Source: Eubacteriales bacterium (GTDB lineage Bacteria > Bacillota > Clostridia > Oscillospirales > CAG-382). Taken from it: a DNA stretch of 64,000 bases. A program made the translations under genes and the position numbers. Each line of letters opens with the position of its first letter. Position 1 is the stretch's first letter. The notes beneath the pieces were generated by a model. The model did no database searches. It was given only the letters and a program-made list of their open reading frames with translations, and was not told the DNA's origin. Positions 30,166 through 39,239 of this stretch are shown one piece after another. The stretch is taken from positions 1-64,000 of the forward strand of contig JAQVPJ010000002.1 of NCBI GenBank assembly GCA_028702135.1. Reading direction: 5' to 3'.

Positions 30166-30191
30166 AGGACACCGTTTTCGATGTCCTTTTT
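30166..30191 (+). terminator. Intrinsic terminator after the TraB-family gene
   Basis: AGGACACCG-TTTT-CGATGTCCTTTTTG. Confidence 0.75.
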
Positions 30192-30206
30192 GTCTTATAA
30201 GTGTTA

Positions 30207-30401
30207 TTATCTGTGAGGATTGAAAAAACGGTCGCGTGGTTTTGGTATCTTATTCAAATCGGAAAAAGCCTCCGATTCCTCCTCGTTTGACGGCGGAGTC
30301 TGTATCAGTCCAGTACAGTCGGTACTTGATGCGACATTCTTCGGGTTTTCAAGGGAATCCTCAAACGAAACATTGTATTTGTCTTTTTTGTATTTCTTCA
30401 T
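30207..30401 (-). CDS. Small hypothetical protein
   Basis: 64 aa MKKYKKDKYNVSFEDSLENPKNVASSTDCTGLIQTPPSNEEESEAFSDLNKIPKPR..; AAGGAGAAC RBS on the minus strand. Confidence 0.6.
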   Translation of the reverse strand: MKKYKKDKYNVSFEDSLENPKNVASSTDCTGLIQTPPSNEEESEAFSDLNKIPKPRDRFFNPHR

Positions 30402-30586
30402 AACAGTTCTCCTTGTTAATAGAGTAACCCGAATAAAATATTATTATTCGTATTAGAACACGAGCATTGTTTTTTGAATTTTTTTATGATATAGTATATC
30501 CGGTATTAAAACAAATCGCATATTTACAATTTTCTTAATGCGATTGTATTATTTATAAAAACATATATAGGTTAACAGGTGGAAAA

Positions 30587-31486
30587 ATGTCTAATATCTA
30601 CACAACAAATGATCTTGACAACAGCATGGACGATATTATTACAGGACCTTATCACGCCATCGACAAGGTGGGCGGCTATATCTACCGCTCCCGTGAGAGT
30701 ATTTACGGATATGATGTACCGCTTAAGGACCACATCAAGTGTATGCTGGAGCTATGCGCGGGAGCTCATTATTACGCTCAGAGCGTTTATTCCGACCTCT
30801 ATTCCGAGTCCTCGACTTTAATAGACCTTCGGGAATTGAAGATAAGGCGCAGAAACGAAAGAAATCAACCCTGCCGCAACGCATATTTATGCCTCGGTTA
30901 TGTTTCGGGAGGTAAGTATTGGCATATGGATACGGGACTTGCAAACAATTCAGAGGAGGATTACTGGAGCGCATTTGCATGGGGCTCCCATTACGGGCAG
31001 CCTGACAATTACAGTAACGAGGATTTGAATGCGTTTAATACAAAAAACTATCCAAATGCACGTTATTTCAGGAACACCTTTCGTGTCGGCGGAACCGATG
31101 AGTCGGATAGCGTTACCTGCATTTATGAATTTTTGGATGAGAATAAAAACGTAATTGCCTTTATCGCACCGGAATTCAAGCGCGGTCATGGCGAGATTTT
31201 CACTCGCGGCGAAAACAGCAGACCGATGCTTCGTTTTACCCGTTTTATGTCGATGGTTCCTCGTTCCGGCAAACTGTCGGACGACGACGCTGACGAGACT
31301 TATCTTTTCGGTGTAATGCGTGACCTGCGCCTTGACGGCACAAACTGGACTGAAGACAGATTGGATTATGCCTGGTCGGTGCAGGGAGCAAATATTCTCG
31401 ATTTGCAGATTTCCGGTTTAGGCGGCAATCCCCTGGGCGATGATGTCGATTATATAAATTTAGTACATAGATACCAGCTCAATTAA
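30587..31486 (+). CDS. Hypothetical protein
   Basis: 299 aa continuous ORF with RBS; family not recognised. Confidence 0.75.
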   Translation: MSNIYTTNDLDNSMDDIITGPYHAIDKVGGYIYRSRESIYGYDVPLKDHIKCMLELCAGAHYYAQSVYSDLYSESSTLIDLRELKIRRRNERNQPCRNAYLCLGYVSGGKYWHMDTGLANNSEEDYWSAFAWGSHYGQPDNYSNEDLNAFNTKNYPNARYFRNTFRVGGTDESDSVTCIYEFLDENKNVIAFIAPEFKRGHGEIFTRGENSRPMLRFTRFMSMVPRSGKLSDDDADETYLFGVMRDLRLDGTNWTEDRLDYAWSVQGANILDLQISGLGGNPLGDDVDYINLVHRYQLN

Positions 31487-31516
31487 TGTTTATATGAAAG
31501 AAACGAGTGTGGCTAC

Positions 31517-32233
31517 ATGAGAAACAACAAAAACATTGTTAAAATACTCCTGCTTATATCGCTCTCTGTTTTGATTCCCTTTGCGTTCGTTGTCAGCGCC
31601 ATGGCGTTGTTCGGGAGCAAAGAAGAATCCGATAATCCCGAGGCAAACTCCGGCGGTAAATATTTAGCGCAGTTATTCGGCGAAGTTTTCGATAGCAGTG
31701 ATTACGCAAACGGCGAGTTCGCGGAGATTTCTTCTTATGATAAAAGTATATATGAAGAATCGTCTGACGATATGCCGCAGACCGAAATCAGCATATATGC
31801 AGAATCGTCTGACGATATGCCGCAGACCGACATCAGCACATATGACGAAAAGAGTTCTGCGTACGGCTGCGACGGATTTATCTGGATGAGTATCGAGCAG
31901 ATGCGTGATGAGATAGAATTTTTCCGTCTGCAAAGGCATGACGGCGATACGAGCTATCCTGCCCGTGAAATCGAGCTGGACGAGTTTTTCAGAATCATTG
32001 AAACAATAAAAAAATACGAATGGAAGACACATAAGCAATACATGAACTCCTTTTCTCTTGGAGCGTCAAACATAACCGTGGTCGGTCACAATACCGTTTA
32101 CACTTATCTTATTATCGGCAGGGATGAGAGCGATCGCTGCTTTGTCTGGTCATTTTACGATTATAAAATCGCATACATTACCGAGGAGGACCTGGAGTTT
32201 ATAGAGGATATTTTATTCCGGGGCGATTACTAA
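31517..32233 (+). CDS. Hypothetical membrane-anchored protein with internal tandem duplication
   Basis: N-terminal TM helix, then repeated SIYxESSDDMPQTxI. Confidence 0.75.
   Translation: MRNNKNIVKILLLISLSVLIPFAFVVSAMALFGSKEESDNPEANSGGKYLAQLFGEVFDSSDYANGEFAEISSYDKSIYEESSDDMPQTEISIYAESSDDMPQTDISTYDEKSSAYGCDGFIWMSIEQMRDEIEFFRLQRHDGDTSYPAREIELDEFFRIIETIKKYEWKTHKQYMNSFSLGASNITVVGHNTVYTYLIIGRDESDRCFVWSFYDYKIAYITEEDLEFIEDILFRGDY
31748..31837 (+). repeat. Two tandem copies of a 45-bp unit
   Basis: tatatgAagaatcgtctgacgatatgccgcagaccgAaatcagca followed by a near-identical copy; encodes SIYEESSDDMPQTEI/SIYAESSDDMPQTDI. Confidence 0.9.
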
Positions 32234-32252
32234 AATAATAAGCTCAATACAG

Positions 32253-32290
32253 AGCGCGGATTTGAAAAAATCAAATCCGCGCTGTTTTGT
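32253..32290 (+). terminator. Intrinsic terminator, 13-bp perfect stem
   Basis: AGCGCGGATTTGA-AAAAA-TCAAATCCGCGCT followed by GTTTTGTGTTTT. Confidence 0.85.
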
Positions 32291-32305
32291 GTTTTACAAG
32301 GTACA

Positions 32306-32476
32306 CTACTTGTGTTTTTTGTTATTCTTTTTTGCGTTCTCACCGCTGGGACCATCTCGGCGCTCACGGTTATCGGGCTGTTTTCCTAATCCCGTCGTTG
32401 TCCACTGGTTGTTTCCCTCGCTCTTTTTTGCGCCTGTTACTTTGTTTTCCACCCGCGGTTTGTTATTGTCCCGCAT
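32306..32476 (-). CDS. Small basic protein, 56 aa, not in the ORF track
   Basis: Minus-strand translation MRDNNKPRVENKVTGAKKSEGNNQWTTTGLGKQPDNRERRDGPSGENAKKNNKKHK*; AAAGGGGTGG upstream of its ATG. Confidence 0.6.
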   Translation of the reverse strand: MRDNNKPRVENKVTGAKKSEGNNQWTTTGLGKQPDNRERRDGPSGENAKKNNKKHK

Positions 32477-32616
32477 ATGATTACCACCCCTTTTTAAGTA
32501 GTATTATTATTTCTGTGTATCGATATAAAATACATAACCGAACGATTAATTTTATAAAGCACACAGTATATTTTATACTTGTTGAATATTATCGCAGATA
32601 ATTATACAGAATAACA

Positions 32617-33540
32617 TTGGGAGTGATGTCGATGACAATAGGTCTGCCGAGAGCATTGCTTTATTACAGATACGGCGTGATATGGGAAGCATTTTTTAAA
32701 ATAATAGGTTGTAAAACAATAACCAGTCCGGAAACCAACAAACAAATTTTGAATGATGGAATCCGTTTTTCAATAGACGAGTGCTGTCTGCCTTCAAAAA
32801 TATACATGGGTCATGTGTACTACCTGATAGGAAAATGCGATTATATACTGATTCCGAGGATAGCGAGCTGTAAAAAAAGGAACGATGTGTGCGTAAAACT
32901 CAATGCAATGTACGATATAGTAAAAAACACTTTCGGAGATATAAGCATCCTCGATTATAACGTGGATAACCATAACGGTTTAAACGAGAGAAGAGCTTTT
33001 ATTAATATGGGCAGAGCGTTGGGCTGCTCTTATGCAAAAGCTCTCTCGGCATATAAAAACGCAAAAAAAGCCGATAAACTGCTATACGAAAAGAAAGTTG
33101 AGAATCAAAACCGCCTTTTGGAAAACAACGACAAACTGAAGATTCTTATAGTTTCTCATTCATATAACTGCCATGACAAATTTCTTGGTTATCCGATATC
33201 CGATTATATAAAAAAATTAAACTGTGTTTCCGTTTTCGCAGATGCGGCGGATCGGGAAAAAAGCGTTGTTATGTCAAGAAAAATATCGGATTCTCTGTAC
33301 TGGATATATAACAAGGAGTCGATCGGTTCAATAAAAGTACTGGAGGATAAGGTAAACGGGATAATTCTGCTTACCGCGTTTCCCTGCGGTCCCGATTCGC
33401 TTGTCAACGAGCTAATAATGCGAAAGGTAAGAGATATCCCCGTGATAAATATAATATTGGATGAGCTACAGGGGGAGGCCGGAATTCAGACAAGGATTGA
33501 GAGCTTTCTCGATGTGATTAAAGACAGGGCACGTCTGTAA
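32617..33540 (+). CDS. Acyl-CoA dehydratase/activase-related protein (2-hydroxyglutaryl-CoA dehydratase D-component-like/DUF2229-like)
   Basis: IGLPRALLYYRYGVIWEAFFKIIGCKTITSPETNKQILNDGIRFSIDECCLPSKIYMGHV; FPCGPDSLVNELI. Confidence 0.72.
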   Translation: MGVMSMTIGLPRALLYYRYGVIWEAFFKIIGCKTITSPETNKQILNDGIRFSIDECCLPSKIYMGHVYYLIGKCDYILIPRIASCKKRNDVCVKLNAMYDIVKNTFGDISILDYNVDNHNGLNERRAFINMGRALGCSYAKALSAYKNAKKADKLLYEKKVENQNRLLENNDKLKILIVSHSYNCHDKFLGYPISDYIKKLNCVSVFADAADREKSVVMSRKISDSLYWIYNKESIGSIKVLEDKVNGIILLTAFPCGPDSLVNELIMRKVRDIPVINIILDELQGEAGIQTRIESFLDVIKDRARL

Positions 33541-33568
33541 AAACAATCTTTTATATAGAGGGAAAAAA

Positions 33569-34675
33569 GTGAAAAAAATTATCAGTTTTCCGCACATTGG
33601 CAACTATCATATTCCGATAGAAATACTGCTCAAGCTGATTTTTAAAGATTCTGTTATAATGCCGGCACCAAAGACAACAAAACGCACGCTGGAACTCGGT
33701 AGCAGATACAGTCCCGATTTTGTTTGCGTCCCTTTTAAATATAACCTTGGGAATTATATAGAAGCTCTCGAAAACGGAGCAAATGTGCTGATACAGGCGG
33801 GAGGCGGCTGCAGATACGGATATTATGCGGAAATTCAGGAACTTATATTAAGAGATCTCGGATATGAATTTAAATTCGTAAAGCTGATAGGTCATGATTT
33901 ACACCCTCTGAACATGTTCAGAGTATGCAAAAGCATCGGAACGAATATATCATTTTTCAGATTTCTATATTATCTTCTGCTTGTTATAAAAATGGTCGGG
34001 TTTATCGACAGAACCGAAGCTTATATAAGGGAGAACATAGGCTTTGAGGTTATGGAAAACAGTTTTGATAAACTGCACGCCGAGTTTTTCGGAAAACTTA
34101 GAGATATAAGTAATTTTACCTCCTTGGCGCATGTTACAAAAGAATATGAAAAAGCATTCCGTAAAATAAAAATCGACAAACCCGAAAACTGCCTTAAAGT
34201 CGGGGTTGTCGGAGAGCTTTATACGGCGATGGAGCCTTTCAGCAATTATTTTTTGGAGAGGGAACTGGCAAAAAACAAGGTTCAGGTAAGCAGGTTTATA
34301 ACGGTCACTTTTTTATTTTTCCAAAAACCCCGAGATATTAAAAAAATACTGAAGTCGGCGGGCAAATACCTTAAATATACGATCGGCGCGGACGGTACGG
34401 ACAGCGTAGAGAGGAGCAAGACATTAGCGGAGCTTGGTTATGACGGAATTATCCATGTAAAGCCCTTCGGTTGTATGCCTGAGGTAAATGCTATGCCCAT
34501 GCTGAATAATATCGGCAGAGATTATAAAATACCTGTACTTTACTTCAGCTTCGATTCACAGACCTCGGAAACAGGTGTAAAAACAAGACTCGAGGCTTTT
34601 TACGATATGTTAGAGATGCGAAGAAAATCGAGGGAGGATATAACAAAATTTGAAAACCGGGTATCTTGGAGTTGA
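33569..34675 (+). CDS. Acyl-CoA dehydratase/activase-related protein, second paralogous subunit
   Basis: KIISFPHIGNYHIPIEILLKLIF; SRYSPDFVCVPFKYNLGNYIEAL; KPFGCMPEVNAMPML; GTG start. Confidence 0.7.
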   Translation: MKKIISFPHIGNYHIPIEILLKLIFKDSVIMPAPKTTKRTLELGSRYSPDFVCVPFKYNLGNYIEALENGANVLIQAGGGCRYGYYAEIQELILRDLGYEFKFVKLIGHDLHPLNMFRVCKSIGTNISFFRFLYYLLLVIKMVGFIDRTEAYIRENIGFEVMENSFDKLHAEFFGKLRDISNFTSLAHVTKEYEKAFRKIKIDKPENCLKVGVVGELYTAMEPFSNYFLERELAKNKVQVSRFITVTFLFFQKPRDIKKILKSAGKYLKYTIGADGTDSVERSKTLAELGYDGIIHVKPFGCMPEVNAMPMLNNIGRDYKIPVLYFSFDSQTSETGVKTRLEAFYDMLEMRRKSREDITKFENRVSWS

Positions 34676-35615
34676 CACGGGTTCAATATCCACAAAGGGC
34701 GTTATCATAGACGATGAAAACAATATAATCGCAAACGAGTACCTTTGGACAGAGGGAAACCCGGTCAACGCCGTCAAGAGCGTTTTGAGAGCTATTGAAA
34801 AACAATCGGGGGATATAGCGGTTGCTTCAGTCGGCACGACAGGCTCTGCCCGTAAGCTCATCGGAGCGATGCTCGAAGCCGATGTCGTAAAAAACGAAAT
34901 AACAGCTCACGCAGTCGGCACGCTCGTCGTATTCCCGGATGTCCGGACTATTTTGGAAATCGGGGGACAGGATTCCAAAATAATACTGATTGACAACGGA
35001 ATTGTTGTCGATTACGCGATGAACACCTTGTGCGCTGCGGGTACAGGTTCTTTTCTTTCATCACAGGCTAAAAGATTGGGTATTGATGTAGAGGATTTCG
35101 GGAATATAGCTCTGACTTCAAATAACCCGACAAAAATAGCCGCAAGATGTACCGTTTTCGCAGAGTCCGATTTGGTTCACAAAGCGCAAATCGGTCATAA
35201 AAGAGAGGATATTATCGCCGGTCTTTGTTTGGCGGTCGTAAACAATTATCTCAACAATGTGGGAAAGGGAAAAGCAATAAAACCGCCGATTGTGTTCCAG
35301 GGCGGTGTAAGTAAAAATTCAGGTGTTGTCAGGGCGTTTGAGCAGGTCATCGGAGAGGAAATTCTGGTTGATAAGAACTCTCACCTTATGGGAGCATACG
35401 GAGCTGCGATATTGGCAAAAAACAATAAAAAAGGCAGGGTTTTCGGATTTGATGTTGCGAAAATGGAATTTGTCACAAAGGGATACGAATGTAAGAAATG
35501 CCCGAACAACTGCGAAATAATCTGTTTTTATAAAAACAATATCCTTATAGATTCATGGGGCAACAGGTGTATGAATGGCAGCGTCGCGGAGATTATGTCC
35601 GTAAAAAGTCAATAA
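34650..35615 (+). CDS. BadF/BadG/BcrA/HgdC-type ATPase (CoA-dehydratase activator)
   Basis: GYLGVDTGSISTKGVIIDDENNIIA; EIGGQDSKIILIDNGIVVDYAMNTLCAAGTGSFLSSQAKRLGI; TTG start overlapping the upstream gene. Confidence 0.88.
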   Translation: MKTGYLGVDTGSISTKGVIIDDENNIIANEYLWTEGNPVNAVKSVLRAIEKQSGDIAVASVGTTGSARKLIGAMLEADVVKNEITAHAVGTLVVFPDVRTILEIGGQDSKIILIDNGIVVDYAMNTLCAAGTGSFLSSQAKRLGIDVEDFGNIALTSNNPTKIAARCTVFAESDLVHKAQIGHKREDIIAGLCLAVVNNYLNNVGKGKAIKPPIVFQGGVSKNSGVVRAFEQVIGEEILVDKNSHLMGAYGAAILAKNNKKGRVFGFDVAKMEFVTKGYECKKCPNNCEIICFYKNNILIDSWGNRCMNGSVAEIMSVKSQ

Positions 35616-35642
35616 TAGCAGGCAATTCGGCGGTTATAGCAA

Positions 35643-35680
35643 AAAATCCCGTTTTATAAACAGCGGGGTTTTATATTTTT
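35643..35680. terminator. Bidirectional terminator between convergent genes
   Basis: AAAATCCCG...CGGGGTTTT followed by ATATTTTTATTG. Confidence 0.55.
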
Positions 35681-35696
35681 ATTGTTTTTCAGCTTT

Positions 35697-36938
35697 TTAC
35701 CGCATAAAAGCGACGGGATGGATAATATTATCCTCCTTTGGATTAAGGTCTGAGAGCGATTTATCCTTGAGCATAAGCCCCCTCTGTATCGCAAAATGAC
35801 CGAATTTGCGGCGTATGGAATCAACCGCGTATTCCAAGTCCTCAAGCCGACTGATACGAACGCTCTCGGGCAGTAATCCTATCTGTCTGTTAATATCCGG
35901 CATGAGGTCGCATGTCCTTACTCCGAGACTTCTTATCGCATATGAGCCTGTGACGTTTTCTTTAAATAAAGCAAAAGCCGCTCCTGCAATTATATCGGAA
36001 ACACAGGTGGGTTCCGACAGCTTTAGCTGCCGTTCAAAGGAGAATAGTTTATTGTCCCGAACCGAAATCTGTACTGTTCTGCAAATCATTCCGGCATCTC
36101 TAAGCCGAGACGCAACGCTCTCTGCAAGCATAAAAAACGTAATTTTAGCATCGTCGTCATCGACTAAATCCTTAGGTGTTGTGGTAGAGTTTCCTATGGA
36201 TTTTATCTGCGCTTTCGCATTCATAATGCTCACGGGGGAATCGTCCAGCCCGTTGGCAAACCTCCAGAGCAGTAAGCCGTTGACACCAAACCATGTCTGT
36301 AAATAGCGTATTTCCGTTTTAGCCAAATCGCCGATTGTGTATATTCCGCATTGCTTTAGCTTTTTTTGGGTAGCGGGTCCTACAAATAACAAATCGGAGG
36401 CGGGAAGGTTCCATATTTTATCCCTGAAGTTATCGGGATATATTTCCGTGGTGGCATCCGGCTTTTTCATGTCCGAGCCGAGCTTTGCAAAAATTTTATT
36501 ATAGCTTACGCCGATGGAAACCGTAATCCCAAGCTCTGATTTTATACGTTCGCGAATCATATCCGCAATTTTTTTACCGCTGCCGAACAGCTTCTGACTG
36601 CCGGTAACATCAAGCCAGGATTCGTCCAATCCGAACGGTTCTATCAAATCGGTATAATCAGAATAGATTTTGCTTGCCAACTTTGAAAAATGCAGGTATC
36701 TTTCAAAATGAGGCGGTACAAAAATAATATCCGGGCATTTCTGCCTTGCCTGCCAAAGCACCTCTCCTGTTTTAACTCCGTAATTTTTTGCTATATAGTT
36801 TTTTGCGAGAACAATTCCGTGACGACTCTCCGGGTCTCCGCCCACCGCAACCGGTTTATCGCGCAGAGAGGGGTCATAAAGACATTCTACGCTTGCATAA
36901 AAATTATTCATATCGGAGTGCAATATCACCCGTTCCAT
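35697..36938 (-). CDS. dinB: Y-family DNA polymerase IV
   Basis: MERVILHSDMNNFYASVECLYDPSLRDKPVAVGG; FGLDESWLDVTGS; SIGVSYNKIFAKLGSDMKKPD; start at 36938 after GGGGAGG. Confidence 0.93.
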   Translation of the reverse strand: MERVILHSDMNNFYASVECLYDPSLRDKPVAVGGDPESRHGIVLAKNYIAKNYGVKTGEVLWQARQKCPDIIFVPPHFERYLHFSKLASKIYSDYTDLIEPFGLDESWLDVTGSQKLFGSGKKIADMIRERIKSELGITVSIGVSYNKIFAKLGSDMKKPDATTEIYPDNFRDKIWNLPASDLLFVGPATQKKLKQCGIYTIGDLAKTEIRYLQTWFGVNGLLLWRFANGLDDSPVSIMNAKAQIKSIGNSTTTPKDLVDDDDAKITFFMLAESVASRLRDAGMICRTVQISVRDNKLFSFERQLKLSEPTCVSDIIAGAAFALFKENVTGSYAIRSLGVRTCDLMPDINRQIGLLPESVRISRLEDLEYAVDSIRRKFGHFAIQRGLMLKDKSLSDLNPKEDNIIHPVAFMR

Positions 36939-36958
36939 TTTCTGTAACAACGCCTCCC

Positions 36959-36972
36959 CGAACAAATGTTCT
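36959..36972. promoter_or_regulatory. LexA/DinR SOS box CGAACAAATGTTCT
   Basis: Matches Gram-positive SOS box GAAC-N4-GTTC, about 20 bp upstream of the dinB start. Confidence 0.82.
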
Positions 36973-37286
36973 TATCATAGAATAATACATTCCGCAAGAA
37001 AATGCAAGAGGTAAATTAAAAAAACGGTTTGTTAAGCAGCGGAAAACCGGGTTTTTCGATAAGATTCCGCCGTTTTCGGCAAAAATTAATAAATGTAACG
37101 TAAAAATTCCTAAAATTTTAATGAAACAGGAAATATTTTTCTTTTTTCGCATATATAATTAAAATGACTGAAACCTTCGATTAATATTGAAGATTTTTTT
37201 TGGCTGTATAATAACGATTATTGCTGTAAATAATATTTAAATATTAAATTTATAAGAGCAAAAATAAGAAGAGCAGGTGACTTACT

Positions 37287-38051
37287 CTGTATAAAAAGAT
37301 TACCGGGAAAATTGTAATCTTATTAGCGTTTTTTATGACCGGATTAAGCGTTATACCGGTACTGAGCAACACTTTAGATTCAAAGATTGAATATTCCCAG
37401 ACAAGCTGTTCCGAAATAACCGAAACTTCAGATTCAGCGATAATATATGAAATTAAAAAAACGGATGCCGAAATAACCGAATTCATAAACAGCATCGCAA
37501 CTAAAGAAAACGAAAGCACGGATGAGGTTTTCCGCAGTGTGCAGAATTTTTCCGAGGAGTTTTATTATTATACCGACTTCCAATACAAGGATATCACGCA
37601 TACTGTAAGGCTCAATGAGGAATTGCAGCGATTCCTGTACAATAAATGTCAGGCTTACGGTGTTGAATATGAGCTGATTTTAGCTATCATAGGCTGTGAG
37701 AGCGGTTGGGATGTAAACGTTACAAGCGACGGACAATATTACGGGCTGGGTATGATCTCCGCAGTCGCGCTGCCCCAGCTCAGTTCCGAATTGGGGATTA
37801 CGGACCTGACAGACCCGAAACAAAATATTGAAGCGATTTGTTTCCTGATGGCGGAAAAAATCGCCCTTAACGAAAACCATATCCCTTCAGCGCTTATGAG
37901 CTACAATAAAGGTCAGTCCGGCGCGGAGGTGTATTTCGAAAAAGGTATTTACGAGACCGGATATACGATCAAGGTGCTCGGCTTCAGGGATGCGATGAAG
38001 GAAAGGAAGCAAAGCGATACAGCGGGTATAAAGGACGCCTCTGAGGGCTGA
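37287..38051 (+). CDS. Lytic transglycosylase (SLT domain) with signal peptide; possible CTG start
   Basis: YNKCQAYGVEYELILAIIGCESGWDVNVTSDGQYYGLGMI; frame open upstream to CTG 37287 with AGGTGA 6 nt before it; the track start is ATG 37335. Confidence 0.75.
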   Translation: MYKKITGKIVILLAFFMTGLSVIPVLSNTLDSKIEYSQTSCSEITETSDSAIIYEIKKTDAEITEFINSIATKENESTDEVFRSVQNFSEEFYYYTDFQYKDITHTVRLNEELQRFLYNKCQAYGVEYELILAIIGCESGWDVNVTSDGQYYGLGMISAVALPQLSSELGITDLTDPKQNIEAICFLMAEKIALNENHIPSALMSYNKGQSGAEVYFEKGIYETGYTIKVLGFRDAMKERKQSDTAGIKDASEG

Positions 38052-38277
38052 TATCCTGCAAGAAAAGAATAACACCGCGTTTGTGCACTTTCGGAAAAGG
38101 AAAGCGTGCAATCGCGGATTTTTTATTTTTAGGAGTGTACAATATATACAAATTTCACCTTACAAAAGTAACCAATGTATAAAATTAAACAAATTACAAA
38201 AATATATGTATAAATACTTGACAAACAACAGTTTAAGTGTAAAATTATACTATAATTAGATCGGGAGGGATAAAAAA

Positions 38278-39222
38278 TTGACTTGCGTATATATTGACGG
38301 CTCCGCCGGAACGACCGGCCTGCGGATTTATGAAAGATTATCGCCGAGAAACGACATAAGCCTCATAACGCTGCCGGAGGACAAACGCAGGGATGTAGAC
38401 GCAAGGCGGGAAAAGATAAATTCCTCCGACATAACCTTTTTATGCCTGCCGGACGATGCCGCGGCGGAAGCTGTATCGCTCTGTGAGAACAGCAGCACAA
38501 GGATTATAGACGCCTCAAGCGCTCACAGAACGAATCCCGGGTGGAGCTACGGCTTCCCCGAGCTGTCCGAATCGCACAGGGAAGCCGTCATGAAAAGCCG
38601 GCGCGTTTCGGTACCCGGCTGTCATGCGAGCGGATTCTGCGCCGTTGTATATCCGGTCGTAAAAGCAGAAATCCTTCCCGCGGATTATCCGGTCGTATCC
38701 CATTCCATAACCGGCTACAGCGGAGGCGGAAAAAACATGATATCGGCATATATGGATAAAACCAGGAATGAAAATTTATCCTCGCCCGGTCAGTACGCTC
38801 TCGGTGCCTGCCACAAACACCAACCGGAGATGAAAGCAGTCTGCGGTTTGGCGGCCACCCCGGTTTTCAACCCGATCGTAGCCGATTTTTACAGCGGTAT
38901 GGTTGTCAGCGTGCCAGTATATGCCTCATACCTTAACGGTATAAAAAACGCAAAAGAGCTGCATTCGTTTTTTTGCGATTATTATAAGAATGAAAAACTC
39001 ATAAAAATTCTTCCCTACTGCGAGAAAGGCACGGAAAACGGTTTTCTGTATGCCGGTGAATTATCGGGCAGGGACGATATGCGCATCCTGATAAGCGGAA
39101 ACGGTGAGCGTATCCTGATGGCGGCGCAGTTCTGCAATCTCGGAAAAGGCGCTTCGGGAGCGGCTGTTCAATGTATGAACCTTATGCTCGGAATCGATGA
39201 AACAACAGGGCTTGTAATATAA
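38278..39222 (+). CDS. argC: N-acetyl-gamma-glutamyl-phosphate reductase
   Basis: VYIDGSAGTTGLRIYERL; VPGCHASGFCAVVYP; TTG start after GGGAGGG. Confidence 0.95.
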   Translation: MTCVYIDGSAGTTGLRIYERLSPRNDISLITLPEDKRRDVDARREKINSSDITFLCLPDDAAAEAVSLCENSSTRIIDASSAHRTNPGWSYGFPELSESHREAVMKSRRVSVPGCHASGFCAVVYPVVKAEILPADYPVVSHSITGYSGGGKNMISAYMDKTRNENLSSPGQYALGACHKHQPEMKAVCGLAATPVFNPIVADFYSGMVVSVPVYASYLNGIKNAKELHSFFCDYYKNEKLIKILPYCEKGTENGFLYAGELSGRDDMRILISGNGERILMAAQFCNLGKGASGAAVQCMNLMLGIDETTGLVI

Positions 39223-39239
39223 TAAGGAGAAGGATATAA

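Noticed and set aside
32287-32601. 104-aa plus-strand ORF
   Set aside because: Opposes the better-supported 56-aa minus-strand ORF and has a biased, low-plausibility composition.
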